From Rufibacter sp. LB8 (GTDB lineage: Bacteria; Bacteroidota; Bacteroidia; Cytophagales; Hymenobacteraceae), in the NCBI RefSeq assembly GCF_014876185.1, contig NZ_JADALJ010000001.1:2709501-2773500 (forward strand): a stretch of DNA of 64,000 bases, in the 5' to 3' direction. A program made the position numbers and the translations under genes. Positions within the stretch are counted from its first letter, which is position 1; every line of letters begins with the position of its first letter. Shown here in pieces: positions 47,704 through 55,552 of the stretch. The notes below the pieces were generated by a model. That model saw nothing but the letters and a program-made list of their open reading frames with translations, ran no database searches and was not told the DNA's origin.

Positions 47704-47852
47704 GAAAATCGCGGAAGCAAGCCTTTGCCTGGAAGACGGCAACCCCCACTGGCGGTAGCGCCAAGGTGCCTCCGCAGGTAAAATACTTAGAAGTAGGTAT
47801 TTCAAATACTTCAGCAGTCTTCTACTTTTAGGGTAACTAAACCCTATCTCTT

Positions 47853-48152
47853 ATGAAGAAATTCAACTCTTTTCTACTGATTTTATTCACGGTGTTAGGC
47901 AGTTTCACCTTTACCGCATGTTTTGACGATGAAGACGAGGAGGAGGAACTAGACTGCAGCGTGGAACTACAGGAGGCCGCTGATATCATGCAACGCAGGT
48001 CTACCACCTTTAACCAGAACCCAACCGCTGCCAACTGCAACGCCTTGAAACAGTCAGCGCTTGATGTTATTGAGAAAGCCAGAAAATGCAATGACGCCAA
48101 CTGGGAACAAGCAGCCCAGGCCTGGCGAAATGTTGACTGCAGCGCCTTCTAA
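47853..48152 (+). CDS. Small Cys-rich lipoprotein, unknown
   Basis: A 99-residue predicted lipoprotein. The signal MKKFNSFLLILFTVLGSFTF is followed by TACF with the lipobox Cys at residue 23, then an acidic stretch (DDEDEEEELD). The mature part is helical with four spaced Cys residues (LDCS, AANCNA, RKCNDA, VDCSAF) that could form two disulphides. A conserved helical pattern EAADIMQRRSTTFNQNP is seen. No family was recognised. The gene stands alone with long non-coding DNA upstream. Confidence 0.72.
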   Translation: MKKFNSFLLILFTVLGSFTFTACFDDEDEEEELDCSVELQEAADIMQRRSTTFNQNPTAANCNALKQSALDVIEKARKCNDANWEQAAQAWRNVDCSAF

Positions 48153-48210
48153 AAACAATCTACCGGCTCTTCTCCTGATGGCAAGAGCCCTTTGAGAATT
48201 TCCCACTACC

Positions 48211-48269
48211 AAACAGCGCCCGAAGACTTCCGTTTTCGGGCGCTGTTTTTGAAATGGGGGCTAAAACTG
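48211..48269. repeat. PAL palindrome, extended inside-out form
   Basis: AAACAGCGCCCGAAGA (48211) pairs with TTTTCGGGCGCTGTTT, the left arm of the PAL that continues to GGGGGCTAAAACTG. The arm has a choice of two partners. The GCGCCC/GGGCGC change is compensated. It lies between convergent genes and can terminate both. Confidence 0.82.
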
Positions 48270-48307
48270 AAAGCTGGTCTCCTTAAGAAGATGATTGTGG
48301 CCAATTT

Positions 48308-48544
48308 TCAGCCTCTGCTGGAAGTGGGGTCACTGCTTCTGGGATAGGTGCGCTCTTCTTCAATCTTTCCGTCTTGGGTATGGATGATCACGGAACTGGA
48401 AGCGTGGTTCTGGGCGATCTCAATGGTTTTCTGCACCACTTCGGCTTTGGTGGAACCCGTCACCGAGGCCCGCTGTCCGCCCTCCTGTTTTCCTTCCCAG
48501 CCAGCCTCAGTTTTGGTTACGTGGTATACCTTTCTCTCTGCCAT
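48308..48544 (-). CDS. DUF2188 protein
   Basis: A 78-residue cytoplasmic protein. It opens with KVYHVTKTEAGWEGKQEGGQ and continues STKAEVVQKTIEIAQNHASS and VIIHTQDGKIEEERTYP, the DUF2188 pattern (two short repeats of a beta-hairpin plus helix, relating to HVV-type phage/plasmid and stress proteins). The function is unknown. It lies alone between the extended PAL and the RAYT-2 region. Confidence 0.88.
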   Translation of the reverse strand: MAERKVYHVTKTEAGWEGKQEGGQRASVTGSTKAEVVQKTIEIAQNHASSSVIIHTQDGKIEEERTYPRSSDPTSSRG

Positions 48545-48640
48545 GGCATTCTATGTGCTTGGTTTGCTCTAGTTTACCGTGCCAGAAACAGAAAGTTGCG
48601 GCGTGGAAGGTATACTTGTTTGGTGGCTTGCAGGCAATTC

Positions 48641-48670
48641 TGGTTGTTGGTAAAAACACCAACAACCAAA
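48641..48670. repeat. REP-2 element
   Basis: TGGTTGTTGGTAAAAACACC followed by AACAACCA, a variant with an altered loop (TAAAAA). Confidence 0.8.
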
Positions 48671-48720
48671 GTTTCAGCGTGGATAACTTCTAGTTTACAA
48701 CTTCAGTAATTGCTATAACC

Positions 48721-48755
48721 CCGCCCTTGTTGGTGTTATCACCAACAAGCCCAAC
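48721..48755 (-). repeat. REP-2 element, left flank of RAYT-2 (minus orientation)
   Basis: CCGCCCTTGTTGGTGTTATC followed by ACCAACAAGCCCAAC. The CCGCCC head marks its orientation; it is inverted relative to the copy at 49343. Confidence 0.88.
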
Positions 48756-48812
48756 AGCGGTGCACCTTATCAATACTTTTGGTTTCCTGGTGCAAAAAGA
48801 ATATTTTAATTC

Positions 48813-49331
48813 ATGGACGGCCAACGGCACATCAGCTTCTTCACCGCTACTATTCTGGAATGGAAACATCTTCTGAAGCCAGACAAGCACAAGCTCCTTA
48901 TTTTGGAGAGCCTTCGGTTTTTGGTAAAGGATAAGCGCGTAAAAATCTATGGGTTCGTGTTGATGCCCAATCACTTTCACGTACTCTGGAAGATAGAGGA
49001 ACCGCACCTCCGCCCCAACGTGCAGCGGGATTTTTTGAAATTCACCAGCCAGCAATTGAAGTTAGAACTAACGCAGCATCACCCTGCCGTTTTAGAGAAG
49101 TTCAGAGTTGATGCCAAAGACCGACAATACCAGATTTGGGAACGCAACCCGCTGTCTGTGCCGTGTTATACAGTTGCTGTGACGGAACAGAAATTACAGT
49201 ACATTCACCTGAACCCCGTGCAGGAGAAATGGAAGTTGGCGAAGCAGCCGGAGAACTACTATTATTCTTCGGCCAAATTTTATTTGGAGAACAAAGATGA
49301 TTTTGGATTTCTAACGCACTATCTTGACTAG
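48813..49331 (+). CDS. REP-associated tyrosine transposase (RAYT-2, Y1_Tnp)
   Basis: A 172-residue HUH-type Y1 transposase. The metal site is in LMPNHFHVLWKIEEPHL and the C-terminal block is YIHLNPVQEKWKLAKQPENY followed by YYSSAKFYLEN, which holds the candidate catalytic Tyr. The sequence is only distantly like the first RAYT (4283-4831): both share the LMPNHxH and NPVxExW blocks but little else. It is bracketed by oppositely oriented REP-2 copies, 57 nt before the start and 11 nt after the stop. It should therefore act on REP-2 palindromes, which also occur elsewhere in the window (22094, 27989, 48641). Confidence 0.92.
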   Translation: MDGQRHISFFTATILEWKHLLKPDKHKLLILESLRFLVKDKRVKIYGFVLMPNHFHVLWKIEEPHLRPNVQRDFLKFTSQQLKLELTQHHPAVLEKFRVDAKDRQYQIWERNPLSVPCYTVAVTEQKLQYIHLNPVQEKWKLAKQPENYYYSSAKFYLENKDDFGFLTHYLD

Positions 49332-49342
49332 GCAACCGCAGT

Positions 49343-49377
49343 CTTGGTTGTTGGTGAGAACACCAACAACGGCGGGA
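49343..49377 (+). repeat. REP-2 element, right flank of RAYT-2 (plus orientation)
   Basis: CTTGGTTGTTGGTGAGAACA followed by CCAACAACGGCGGG, with the GGCGGG tail inverted to the CCGCCC head of the copies at 48721 and 49848. Confidence 0.9.
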
Positions 49378-49425
49378 ATTTAATACGTTATATCTATTAT
49401 ACAAGTCCCTTGATTACTCTACTTT

Positions 49426-49830
49426 ATGAATCAAAATGTGAGTGACATATATAATATTTCCTTTGTCAATGAAGTGCGTACTTGGCCGAAGAAAGGTAAG
49501 GAGTATGTTAAGATTCCTTACACAAATAATTATTATTTGTCAGAATTTCTACTCGCATGGAAAGCTGACGATATTATATCTTTCCTACTTCCAGAAATTG
49601 AAAAGGTAATCAATAATACTAATGAAGAACTTGAAACGGGCACTGTACTATTTACAGTAATAGTTGACCCTGTTAACACTATATTTTATCCAGACGCGGC
49701 AGGAACTGATTATCCGAAAATACCAACTCAAGATTTAAAACATGTATTAATTAGTTGGAAAGACTTCTTGCTACAGCCTCCATATGACGGACAGAAAGTA
49801 GGTAGGAGATTTCGATTCTGGCCATGGTGA
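49426..49830 (+). CDS. AT-rich hypothetical protein (REP cassette cargo)
   Basis: A 134-residue soluble protein of unknown family. It has WPKKGKEYVKIPYTNNYYLS, ETGTVLFTVIVDPVNTIFYP and ISWKDFLLQPPYDGQKVGRR. It is far more AT-rich than its neighbours. It lies exactly between oppositely oriented REP-2 copies (49343-49377 and 49848-49877) on the same strand as RAYT-2. Its small size, the acidic and aromatic composition and the foreign base content resemble immunity-type or defence accessory proteins. That is only an impression, and no motif supports it. Confidence 0.62.
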   Translation: MNQNVSDIYNISFVNEVRTWPKKGKEYVKIPYTNNYYLSEFLLAWKADDIISFLLPEIEKVINNTNEELETGTVLFTVIVDPVNTIFYPDAAGTDYPKIPTQDLKHVLISWKDFLLQPPYDGQKVGRRFRFWPW

Positions 49831-49847
49831 CTTGCTAAAAATAATTC

Positions 49848-49877
49848 CCGCCCTTGTTGGTGTTATCACCAACAAGC
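49848..49877 (-). repeat. REP-2 element, outer copy (minus orientation)
   Basis: CCGCCCTTGTTGGTGTTATC followed by ACCAACAAGC, nearly identical to 48721 and in the same orientation. Confidence 0.9.
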
Positions 49878-49919
49878 AAAATAGCCTATCCAACTGCGAT
49901 ACTCACTTCCCGAAAAACC

Positions 49920-49976
49920 AAACAGAGCCCGAAAACTTGCGTTTTCGGGCTCTGTTTCTGACATGGAGGCGAAACC
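49920..49976. repeat. PAL palindrome, extended inside-out form
   Basis: AAACAGAGCCCGAAAAC-TTGC-GTTTTCGGGCTCTGTTT is a perfect 17-bp stem, followed by a decayed right arm (GGAGGCGAAACC). It ends 4 nt from the ettA stop codon. Confidence 0.88.
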
Positions 49977-49980
49977 AGGA

Positions 49981-51648
49981 CTAGTCCATCAATTTCTTAT
50001 ATCTGATGCGCTTCGGTTCCACATCTCCCAGGCGCTTCTTCTTGGCTTCTTCGTAGTCAGAGAAGTTGCCTTCAAACCAAACCACTTGTGAGTCACCTTC
50101 AAAGGCGAGGATGTGCGTGGCGATTCTGTCCAGGAACCAGCGGTCGTGACTGATGACTACGGCGCAGCCGGAGAAGTTCTCTAGGGCGTCTTCCAGGGCC
50201 CGGATTGCGTTTACGTCCAGGTCGTTAGTAGGCTCATCTAGTAATAACAGGTTGGCGCCTTGTTTCAAAGTCATGGCCAAGTGCACACGGTTGCGCTCCC
50301 CGCCGGAGAGTACGCCTACTTTCTTTTCCTGGTCACCGCCCGAGAAGTTGAACTTGCTCACGTAGGCGCGGGCGTTCACCTGGCGTCCGGCCAATAGCAT
50401 CATCTCGGTTCCGCCCGAAATGGTTTCAAAGACAGACTTGTTGGGGTCCAGGGTTTCATGCTGCTGGTCAACGTAGGCGGTTTCTACGGTGGGGCCGACG
50501 GTGATGGTTCCGGCATCGGCGGCTTCACGGCCCGTGATTAACTTGAACAAGGTAGACTTACCCGCGCCGTTTGGCCCGATGATACCCACAATACCGGCGG
50601 GCGGTAAGTTGAACGTGAGGTCTTCAAACAGCAATTTATCACCGAAGGCTTTTTTCAGATTCTCGGCTTCAATGACCACGTTGCCCAAACGCGGACCGTC
50701 TGGGATGAAAAGCTCCAGTTTCTGTTCTTTCTCTTTGGCATCTTCAGAGGCCATTTTCTCATAGTTGCCTAAACGCGCTTTGCTCTTGGCCTGGCGGGCC
50801 TTAGGTGACATGCGCGCCCACTCCAATTCACGTTGCAAGGTTTTCTGGCGTTTGCTTTCGGTTTTCTCTTCTTTGGCCAAACGCTCGGCTTTCTGCTCCA
50901 ACCAGCTGGTGTAATTGCCTTTCCACGGAATGCCTTCGCCGCGGTCCAATTCCAGAATCCAGCCGGCTACTTTGTCCAGGAAGTACCTATCGTGGGTCAC
51001 GGCAATTACAGTGCCTTTGTACTGTTGCAAGTGTTGCTCCAGCCAGAGCACAGACTCGGCGTCTAAGTGGTTGGTAGGTTCATCTAGCAGCAACACATCA
51101 GGTTCTTGCAACAACAGGCGGCACAGGGCCACGCGGCGCTTCTCACCCCCGGAGAGGGTTCCAATCACGGCTTCACCGGGTGGGGTACGCAGGGCGTCCA
51201 TGGCGCGCTCCAGTTTGCTGTCCAGCTCCCAGGCGTTCAGGTGGTCCAGCTTTTCCTGCACTTCGCCTTGGCGGGCCATCAGTTTGTCAAAGTCGGCGTT
51301 CTCATCGCCGAAGGCCTCGTTTATTTCCTCGTATTCCTTCAGCAAAGCAACCGTTTCAGCGGCGCCTTCCTGCACAATTTCCATCACGGTTTTGCTGGGG
51401 TCCAGCTGCGGTTCCTGCTCCAGGTAGCCCACGCTGTAGCCCTGTGAAAAGGCCACTTCGCCCTGAAACTGCTTGTCTACGCCGGCAATCACTTTGAGCA
51501 AAGATGACTTACCAGAGCCGTTGAGGCCCAGCACGCCAATTTTGGCGCCGTAGAAAAAAGAGAGATAGATGTTTTTGAGGACCTGTTTCTGGGGCGGGTA
51601 AATCTTGCTTACCCCGGCCATGGAGAAGATAATGGTTTCGTTGCTCAT
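49981..51648 (-). CDS. ettA: EttA-like ABC-F translational throttle ATPase
   Basis: A 555-residue soluble ABC-F protein. ATPase 1 has Walker A GLNGSGKSSLLKVI, signature TLSGGEKRRVALCR and Walker B DVLLLDEPTNHLD. A linker rich in Lys/Arg (about 240-310) follows, then ATPase 2 with GPNGAGKSTLFKLI, VLSGGERNRVHLAM and LLLLDEPTNDLD. The arm region and the length match E. coli EttA (555 residues), which binds the ribosomal E site and gates entry into elongation by the ADP/ATP ratio. No membrane partner is expected. It starts 260 nt from the divergent DUF349 gene. Confidence 0.95.
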   Translation of the reverse strand: MSNETIIFSMAGVSKIYPPQKQVLKNIYLSFFYGAKIGVLGLNGSGKSSLLKVIAGVDKQFQGEVAFSQGYSVGYLEQEPQLDPSKTVMEIVQEGAAETVALLKEYEEINEAFGDENADFDKLMARQGEVQEKLDHLNAWELDSKLERAMDALRTPPGEAVIGTLSGGEKRRVALCRLLLQEPDVLLLDEPTNHLDAESVLWLEQHLQQYKGTVIAVTHDRYFLDKVAGWILELDRGEGIPWKGNYTSWLEQKAERLAKEEKTESKRQKTLQRELEWARMSPKARQAKSKARLGNYEKMASEDAKEKEQKLELFIPDGPRLGNVVIEAENLKKAFGDKLLFEDLTFNLPPAGIVGIIGPNGAGKSTLFKLITGREAADAGTITVGPTVETAYVDQQHETLDPNKSVFETISGGTEMMLLAGRQVNARAYVSKFNFSGGDQEKKVGVLSGGERNRVHLAMTLKQGANLLLLDEPTNDLDVNAIRALEDALENFSGCAVVISHDRWFLDRIATHILAFEGDSQVVWFEGNFSDYEEAKKKRLGDVEPKRIRYKKLMD

Positions 51649-51695
51649 GTGTAAGAATGCGGTTTTTATCTGGGTTAGACAGGCTGGCAGCTAGG

Positions 51696-51733
51696 CGTTT
51701 AGGGGCTCATTTCTGGAAATGGAGCCCAAAACG
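51696..51733. repeat. PAL palindrome in a divergent region
   Basis: Arms CGTTTAGGGGCTCATTTC and GAAATGGAGCCCAAAACG, 47 nt upstream of the ettA start. Confidence 0.88.
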
Positions 51734-51907
51734 CAGGTATAACTTTGTGGCCTGAAATCAGTATGAAAGCAAATGTCGGCTTTTCCGGCTGAACTGCCAA
51801 GGTCTGCAAATATTGTAAATTACACGTTGCGGGGTTATGAAAATTGACGGCAATTCACAAACTTGTAGCAAAATAGACTTTACATTTTTAAGATAATAAT
51901 CCAGTAG

Positions 51908-53224
51908 ATGGAAACCAAAGATTTGTCTGAGGAGGCCCACGCCTACGGTTACGTAGAGGGCAACCAAGTATGGCTGAAGCCTTTCATGGACTTCCCGGCC
52001 CGCCAGGTAGGCGAGGTGAAAGAAGTGCCCGAAGAAAGCCTGCTGTACTTCGCCAACCGTTTTGAGAACTTCAGACAGAAGGTTGATGCCCTGCTGGAAA
52101 AAATAGAGACCTCTGAGAACAAAGGCTCGTTCCTGATGAAGGTGCTGCACCTCAAAGAACAGGTGGAAAAATATGACGCCATCGGGGACTTCGCCAAGCT
52201 GCACCAGCGCCTTTCTGCCGCTGAGGGGGAGATCACTGACGCCATTGCCAAGAACCGCGAGAAAAACCTGAGCACCAAAATAACGCTCATTCAGCAGGCC
52301 GAGGCCCTGCAAGACAGCATTGACTGGCCCGAGACCACCGAGAAACTGAAGGAACTGCGCCAGACCTGGATTAAAACCGGCCCAGTAGAGAAAAACCTGA
52401 CGGAGGAACTGGAGGAACGTTTCAAAGCGGCAGTAGAGGTATTCTTCACGCGCAAGAAAGACTTCTTCCAGGACAAGAAAGACATGCTTTCCCGCACCGT
52501 GGACAAGTACAAAGCATTGATTGCAACGTCTGAGAGCATCAAGAATTCTGAGGAGTGGGAAGAGACCAGCAAAAAGCTCAAAGACCTGCAGAACCAGTGG
52601 AAAGAGATTGGTGGCACCTTGCCCCGCAAGATGTCTAATGACCTCTGGAACAGTTTCCGGGCAGCCAACAACCACTTCTTCGAGCGCCTCAAGAAACACA
52701 TCAACAGCCAAAAAACAGAGTCCAAGGAGAAATACCTGGAAGACAATCTGGAAAAGAAACGCTCTTTGGTGGCCCAGGCCGAAGAACTTTTGCACCAGCC
52801 CGTGCAGCAGGCCGTGACCCAAGCCAAAGAACTACAAGCCGCCTGGAAAAAAGTAGGCCCCGTAGTTCAGCAGGAATCTGATATTGTGTGGGAAAGCTTT
52901 CTGGTGGCCTGCGATAAAATATTCGAGCTCAGCAGCCTGGAGCACTTCATGCGTAAACGCCCCTTGCCCGAAGGCAAAGACACGCCCAACGACCAACTAC
53001 ACGCCCGTCTCAACGCCCTGCGTGACTTCATAAAATATGACAAGCAGGAACTGGAAGTGCTGGAGACCAACTTAGGCCGTCTTGCTGCCAACCCCGGCAA
53101 CGAGACGTTCAGAACCATGCTGGAAGGCAAAATCAAGAACTTCAACCGCAAAATAAAGACCAAGACCGAGCTCATAGAGCTGCTCAAGAAAAAGTCTGGT
53201 TCAGAAAGTAACTCAAACGCGTAG
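51908..53224 (+). CDS. DUF349 domain protein
   Basis: A 438-residue, almost fully helical, charged protein. DUF349 repeats of about 70 residues are visible: EALQDSIDWPETTEKLKELR, EEWEETSKKLKDLQNQWKEI and AVTQAKELQAAWKKVGPVVQ, each ending in the W-K-x-G-P/G pattern. The C-terminal 80 residues are a coiled coil (ELEVLETNLGRLAANPGNET...). It is cytoplasmic. DUF349 proteins are widespread in Bacteroidota and Actinobacteria, with no agreed function. An LPE repeat begins 16 nt after the stop. Confidence 0.92.
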   Translation: METKDLSEEAHAYGYVEGNQVWLKPFMDFPARQVGEVKEVPEESLLYFANRFENFRQKVDALLEKIETSENKGSFLMKVLHLKEQVEKYDAIGDFAKLHQRLSAAEGEITDAIAKNREKNLSTKITLIQQAEALQDSIDWPETTEKLKELRQTWIKTGPVEKNLTEELEERFKAAVEVFFTRKKDFFQDKKDMLSRTVDKYKALIATSESIKNSEEWEETSKKLKDLQNQWKEIGGTLPRKMSNDLWNSFRAANNHFFERLKKHINSQKTESKEKYLEDNLEKKRSLVAQAEELLHQPVQQAVTQAKELQAAWKKVGPVVQQESDIVWESFLVACDKIFELSSLEHFMRKRPLPEGKDTPNDQLHARLNALRDFIKYDKQELEVLETNLGRLAANPGNETFRTMLEGKIKNFNRKIKTKTELIELLKKKSGSESNSNA

Positions 53225-53240
53225 CAAATGCGTAAGCCCT

Positions 53241-53401
53241 AGAGCAGGTTTGCATTTTTGTTTTGCAAGCGAAAAGGACCAGTGTTGGGTTCTGACGATG
53301 CATTTTTTGAGAAGCGTAGCAGCGCTACGGTGCGAGAAAAAGGTGAAGTCAGGTTCCTACAATGGTCCTTTGAAGCGCAAAAGAAAAATGTATACCTGCT
53401 C
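53241..53401. repeat. LPE long palindromic element, 161-bp form (inverted)
   Basis: Ends AGAGCAGGTTTGCATTTTTG and AGAAAAATGTATACCTGCTC are inverted. The middle (GAAGCGTAGCAGCGCTACGG, AAAAAGGTGAAGTCAGG) is the reverse complement of the middle of the 36797 copy, with many substitutions. Confidence 0.85.
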
Positions 53402-53429
53402 AAACAAGAATCACTCTAAGGGCTTTTTT

Positions 53430-54221
53430 ATGAAAAAATATTTCCTCTTGCTTTTACCTGCTTTGTTGGCGCTGCACACGCAGGCCCAGAACGTAAAAGG
53501 GCCGTTCATTGGGGTCACCACGCAGTACCAGAATACCTACATCATCAATGATGAACAGTATGAAAACGTGAACTACAAACACACGTTCACCACCAAATGG
53601 GCACCCTTCGGGATTACGGCCGGTTACAAGTTCAATGAAAACCACAGCCTGCAGGTAGAGTTCATCAGGTCAAAGCAAGGTGAAGTACTGGACCTTATAG
53701 ACCAAGACGGCGAAAAGGCCGGCGAAAAACACATTGATCTGGTGTACTACAACATTCCGGTGCTGTTCAAATACACCACGGCGGGCAAGGTTCGGTTCAC
53801 GTTTCAGGTGGGCCCCCAGATTAGTCTGTTGCAGAAAGGCTCAGAGGAAAACCGCTTCTCCCGTACCGCTACCTACAAACGCGAGGCCAGCACGTTCACT
53901 ATTCCGCAGGGCACTTATTTGTTGGCCAGCACAGAGGAGACTGCCAGAGGAAATGACCAAGCCATAGGCCGGTTCAATGAATATGATTTGGGTCTTTTGG
54001 CTGGCATGGGGCTGGAGGTGAACCTAACTCCCGTTGCGTACCTTAGCGCCAACCTGCGCTACCACTACAACTTTGTGAACATCAGAAAAGAAGAGCAGAT
54101 CAACTCGCCCGTTGACCCAGACACGTTCACGCTGCGGCAGAACATGGTGGTGGGCGTGCAGGTGGGCGTGCATTTCCTGTTCAACACCGGCGATGACCGC
54201 AGCCCCGCCCGCCACCAGTAA
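53430..54221 (+). CDS. Outer-membrane beta-barrel protein (PorT-like)
   Basis: A 263-residue exported protein (signal MKKYFLLLLPALLALHTQAQ). The barrel-type strands are GPFIGVTTQYQNTYIIN, WAPFGITAGYKFNENHSLQV, IDLVYYNIPVLFKYTTAGKV, RFTFQVGPQISLLQKG and VVGVQVGVHFLFN near the end. This is the outer-membrane beta-barrel (Omp_b-brl_2 / PorT-like) pattern common in Bacteroidota. A direct role in T9SS cannot be claimed. I start at 53430; the longer frame to 53250 runs through the LPE repeat and hides the signal peptide. Confidence 0.85.
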   Translation: MKKYFLLLLPALLALHTQAQNVKGPFIGVTTQYQNTYIINDEQYENVNYKHTFTTKWAPFGITAGYKFNENHSLQVEFIRSKQGEVLDLIDQDGEKAGEKHIDLVYYNIPVLFKYTTAGKVRFTFQVGPQISLLQKGSEENRFSRTATYKREASTFTIPQGTYLLASTEETARGNDQAIGRFNEYDLGLLAGMGLEVNLTPVAYLSANLRYHYNFVNIRKEEQINSPVDPDTFTLRQNMVVGVQVGVHFLFNTGDDRSPARHQ

Positions 54222-54238
54222 GCAGATGTCTTCCTTTT

Positions 54239-54274
54239 AGTTTTCGGGCTGAGTTTAAAAAAAGAGCGGCCCAG
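54239..54274. repeat. Decayed PAL palindrome
   Basis: The left arm TTTAGTTTTCGGGCTGAGTTT remains in part; the right arm (AAGAGCGGCCCAGG) is degenerate. Confidence 0.45.
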
Positions 54275-54340
54275 GTAAACATTTTGCATCTTTGGCCGTT
54301 GTGTTCTAGCATTGCCACGGCGCGCATCTTGCATTACATG

Positions 54341-54370
54341 TTTGAATTGTCAAACAAAATTCTATTTTTG
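54341..54370 (+). promoter_or_regulatory. Bacteroidota-type promoter of the DUF2795 gene
   Basis: TTTG at 54341 and TATTTTTG at 54363-54370 (perfect TAnnTTTG), 18 nt apart, 57 nt before the ATG. Confidence 0.65.
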
Positions 54371-54427
54371 CAGCCCGTTGAGTAGTACACACCTATTGTA
54401 ACGCTATACTATTTAAAGAGATTTACT

Positions 54428-54649
54428 ATGTATTGGACACTTGAACTTGCCTCTTACCTGGAAGACGCGCCATGGCCCGCCACCAAGGATGAATTGATTG
54501 ATTACTCTATTCGGTCAGGTGCCCCCATGGAGGTGGTAGAAAACCTGCAGGCCTTGGAAGATGACGGTCAGCCCTACGAGAGCATTGAAGAAGTTTGGCC
54601 GGACTACCCGACCAAAGAGGACTTCATGTTCAACGAAGACGAATACTAA
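54428..54649 (+). CDS. DUF2795 protein
   Basis: A 73-residue acidic cytoplasmic protein. The DUF2795 pattern is clear: LELASYLEDAPWPATKDELI, DYSIRSGAPMEVVENLQALE and YESIEEVWPDYPTKEDF. It is a widespread, highly conserved small protein in Bacteroidota whose role is unknown. A clean promoter is present. Confidence 0.92.
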   Translation: MYWTLELASYLEDAPWPATKDELIDYSIRSGAPMEVVENLQALEDDGQPYESIEEVWPDYPTKEDFMFNEDEY

Positions 54650-54654
54650 CACTT

Positions 54655-54727
54655 AATTAAGAATTGGGAATTACGAATTAGGAATTGTTTCATCATACTT
54701 AATTCTCAATTCTTAATTCCCAATTAA
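54655..54727. repeat. AT-rich inverted repeat
   Basis: TTAATTAAGAATTGGGAATT (54655) is inverse to AATTCTTAATTCCCAATTAA (ending 54726), enclosing CATCATACTT. It can act as a bidirectional terminator, and its right end reaches to 4 nt before the next start codon. Confidence 0.75.
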
Positions 54728-54730
54728 AAT

Positions 54731-55465
54731 TTGGTTGTTCTAGAGATAAAAGATTTGGTTGTGGGGTACGCAGAACGCGTGTTGCTCCGCAACCTTTCTT
54801 TTTTAGTGCCTTCGGCGTCGTTTGTGGCGGTTATTGGGCACAACGGCTCGGGCAAATCTACCTTTCTGAAAGCGCTCACCAATCAGATTCCGTACCAGGG
54901 CCAGATTCTGGTGCAAGGGCAACCGCTGCCGGCCAAATCACAGGCCTTGGCCCGCTCCCTCTCCTACCTTCCGCAGAAAAACAACGTGGCGTTCCCCATA
55001 GTGGTGCGCGAGCTGGTGGTCATGGGCCTGTTCAGGCAAAAGAAACTGCTGGAAAATTATACCGCCGCAGATTACGGCAAAGCCGATGCCGTTTTAACGC
55101 ACTTGCAAATCCAGCATTTGGCGCAACGCACCTTTACTGAACTCTCCGGCGGCGAGCAGCAACTAGTCTGGCTGGCCCAGCTCATGCTCCAGAACACCCC
55201 GCTCCTGCTCCTGGATGAACCTACCCAGTCTCTGGACGTGTACCACAAAAAGAAGGTGTTTGACTTAATGGCCCTCTGGGCGATGCAGGAGCAGAAAACC
55301 GTGCTCTGCGTGACCCATGACTTGTTAAACCTGATGAACATGACCGGCTACCTGCTCAACCTCTCCCAACCAAACCCCACGCTGGAAGTGATTTCTCCTG
55401 AAAATGTGTTGGCGCACCAACGGTTTTTAGAGGAAAAGGAATGGCATGCTCCGTCCCAAGCCTAA
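54731..55465 (+). CDS. FecE/HmuV-type ABC transporter ATPase (orphan, TTG start)
   Basis: A 244-residue ATPase of the iron-siderophore/haem/cobalamin import class. Walker A is GHNGSGKSTFLKAL, the Q-loop SYLPQKNNVAF, the signature LSGGEQQLVWLAQL and Walker B LLLLDEPTQSLDVYH, with the switch His in VTHDLLN. No ATG lies near the N-terminus, and TTG at 54731 (MVVLEIKDLVVGY) is the likely start. The usual permease (FecD/BtuC) and binding-protein genes are not in this window, so it is an orphan ATPase that may serve a distant permease. The upstream inverted repeat ends 3 nt before the start. Confidence 0.88.
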   Translation: MVVLEIKDLVVGYAERVLLRNLSFLVPSASFVAVIGHNGSGKSTFLKALTNQIPYQGQILVQGQPLPAKSQALARSLSYLPQKNNVAFPIVVRELVVMGLFRQKKLLENYTAADYGKADAVLTHLQIQHLAQRTFTELSGGEQQLVWLAQLMLQNTPLLLLDEPTQSLDVYHKKKVFDLMALWAMQEQKTVLCVTHDLLNLMNMTGYLLNLSQPNPTLEVISPENVLAHQRFLEEKEWHAPSQA

Positions 55466-55493
55466 AAAGCGAAACCAATCAAAAGAAAAGCTG

Positions 55494-55532
55494 CGTTTTT
55501 GGCCTCATTTCCAGAAATGAGCCCGAAAACAG
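55494..55532. repeat. PAL palindrome
   Basis: Arms CGTTTTTGGCCTCATTTC and GAAATGAGCCCGAAAACAGG. Confidence 0.9.
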
Positions 55533-55552
55533 GAACTGGCATCTGCTACCTT

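Larger units (their letters stand above)
47140..47852. other. Divergent intergenic region with two PAL copies
   Basis: 713 nt between divergent starts with no credible ORF in either strand. Apart from the PAL copies at 47242 and 47664, and a short extra inverted arm AGCCCGAA at 47651, no signal is recognised. Confidence 0.5.

Noticed and set aside
53250-53429. Long N-terminus for the beta-barrel protein
   Set aside because: The 60 extra codons run through the LPE repeat and precede a clear signal peptide at 53430.
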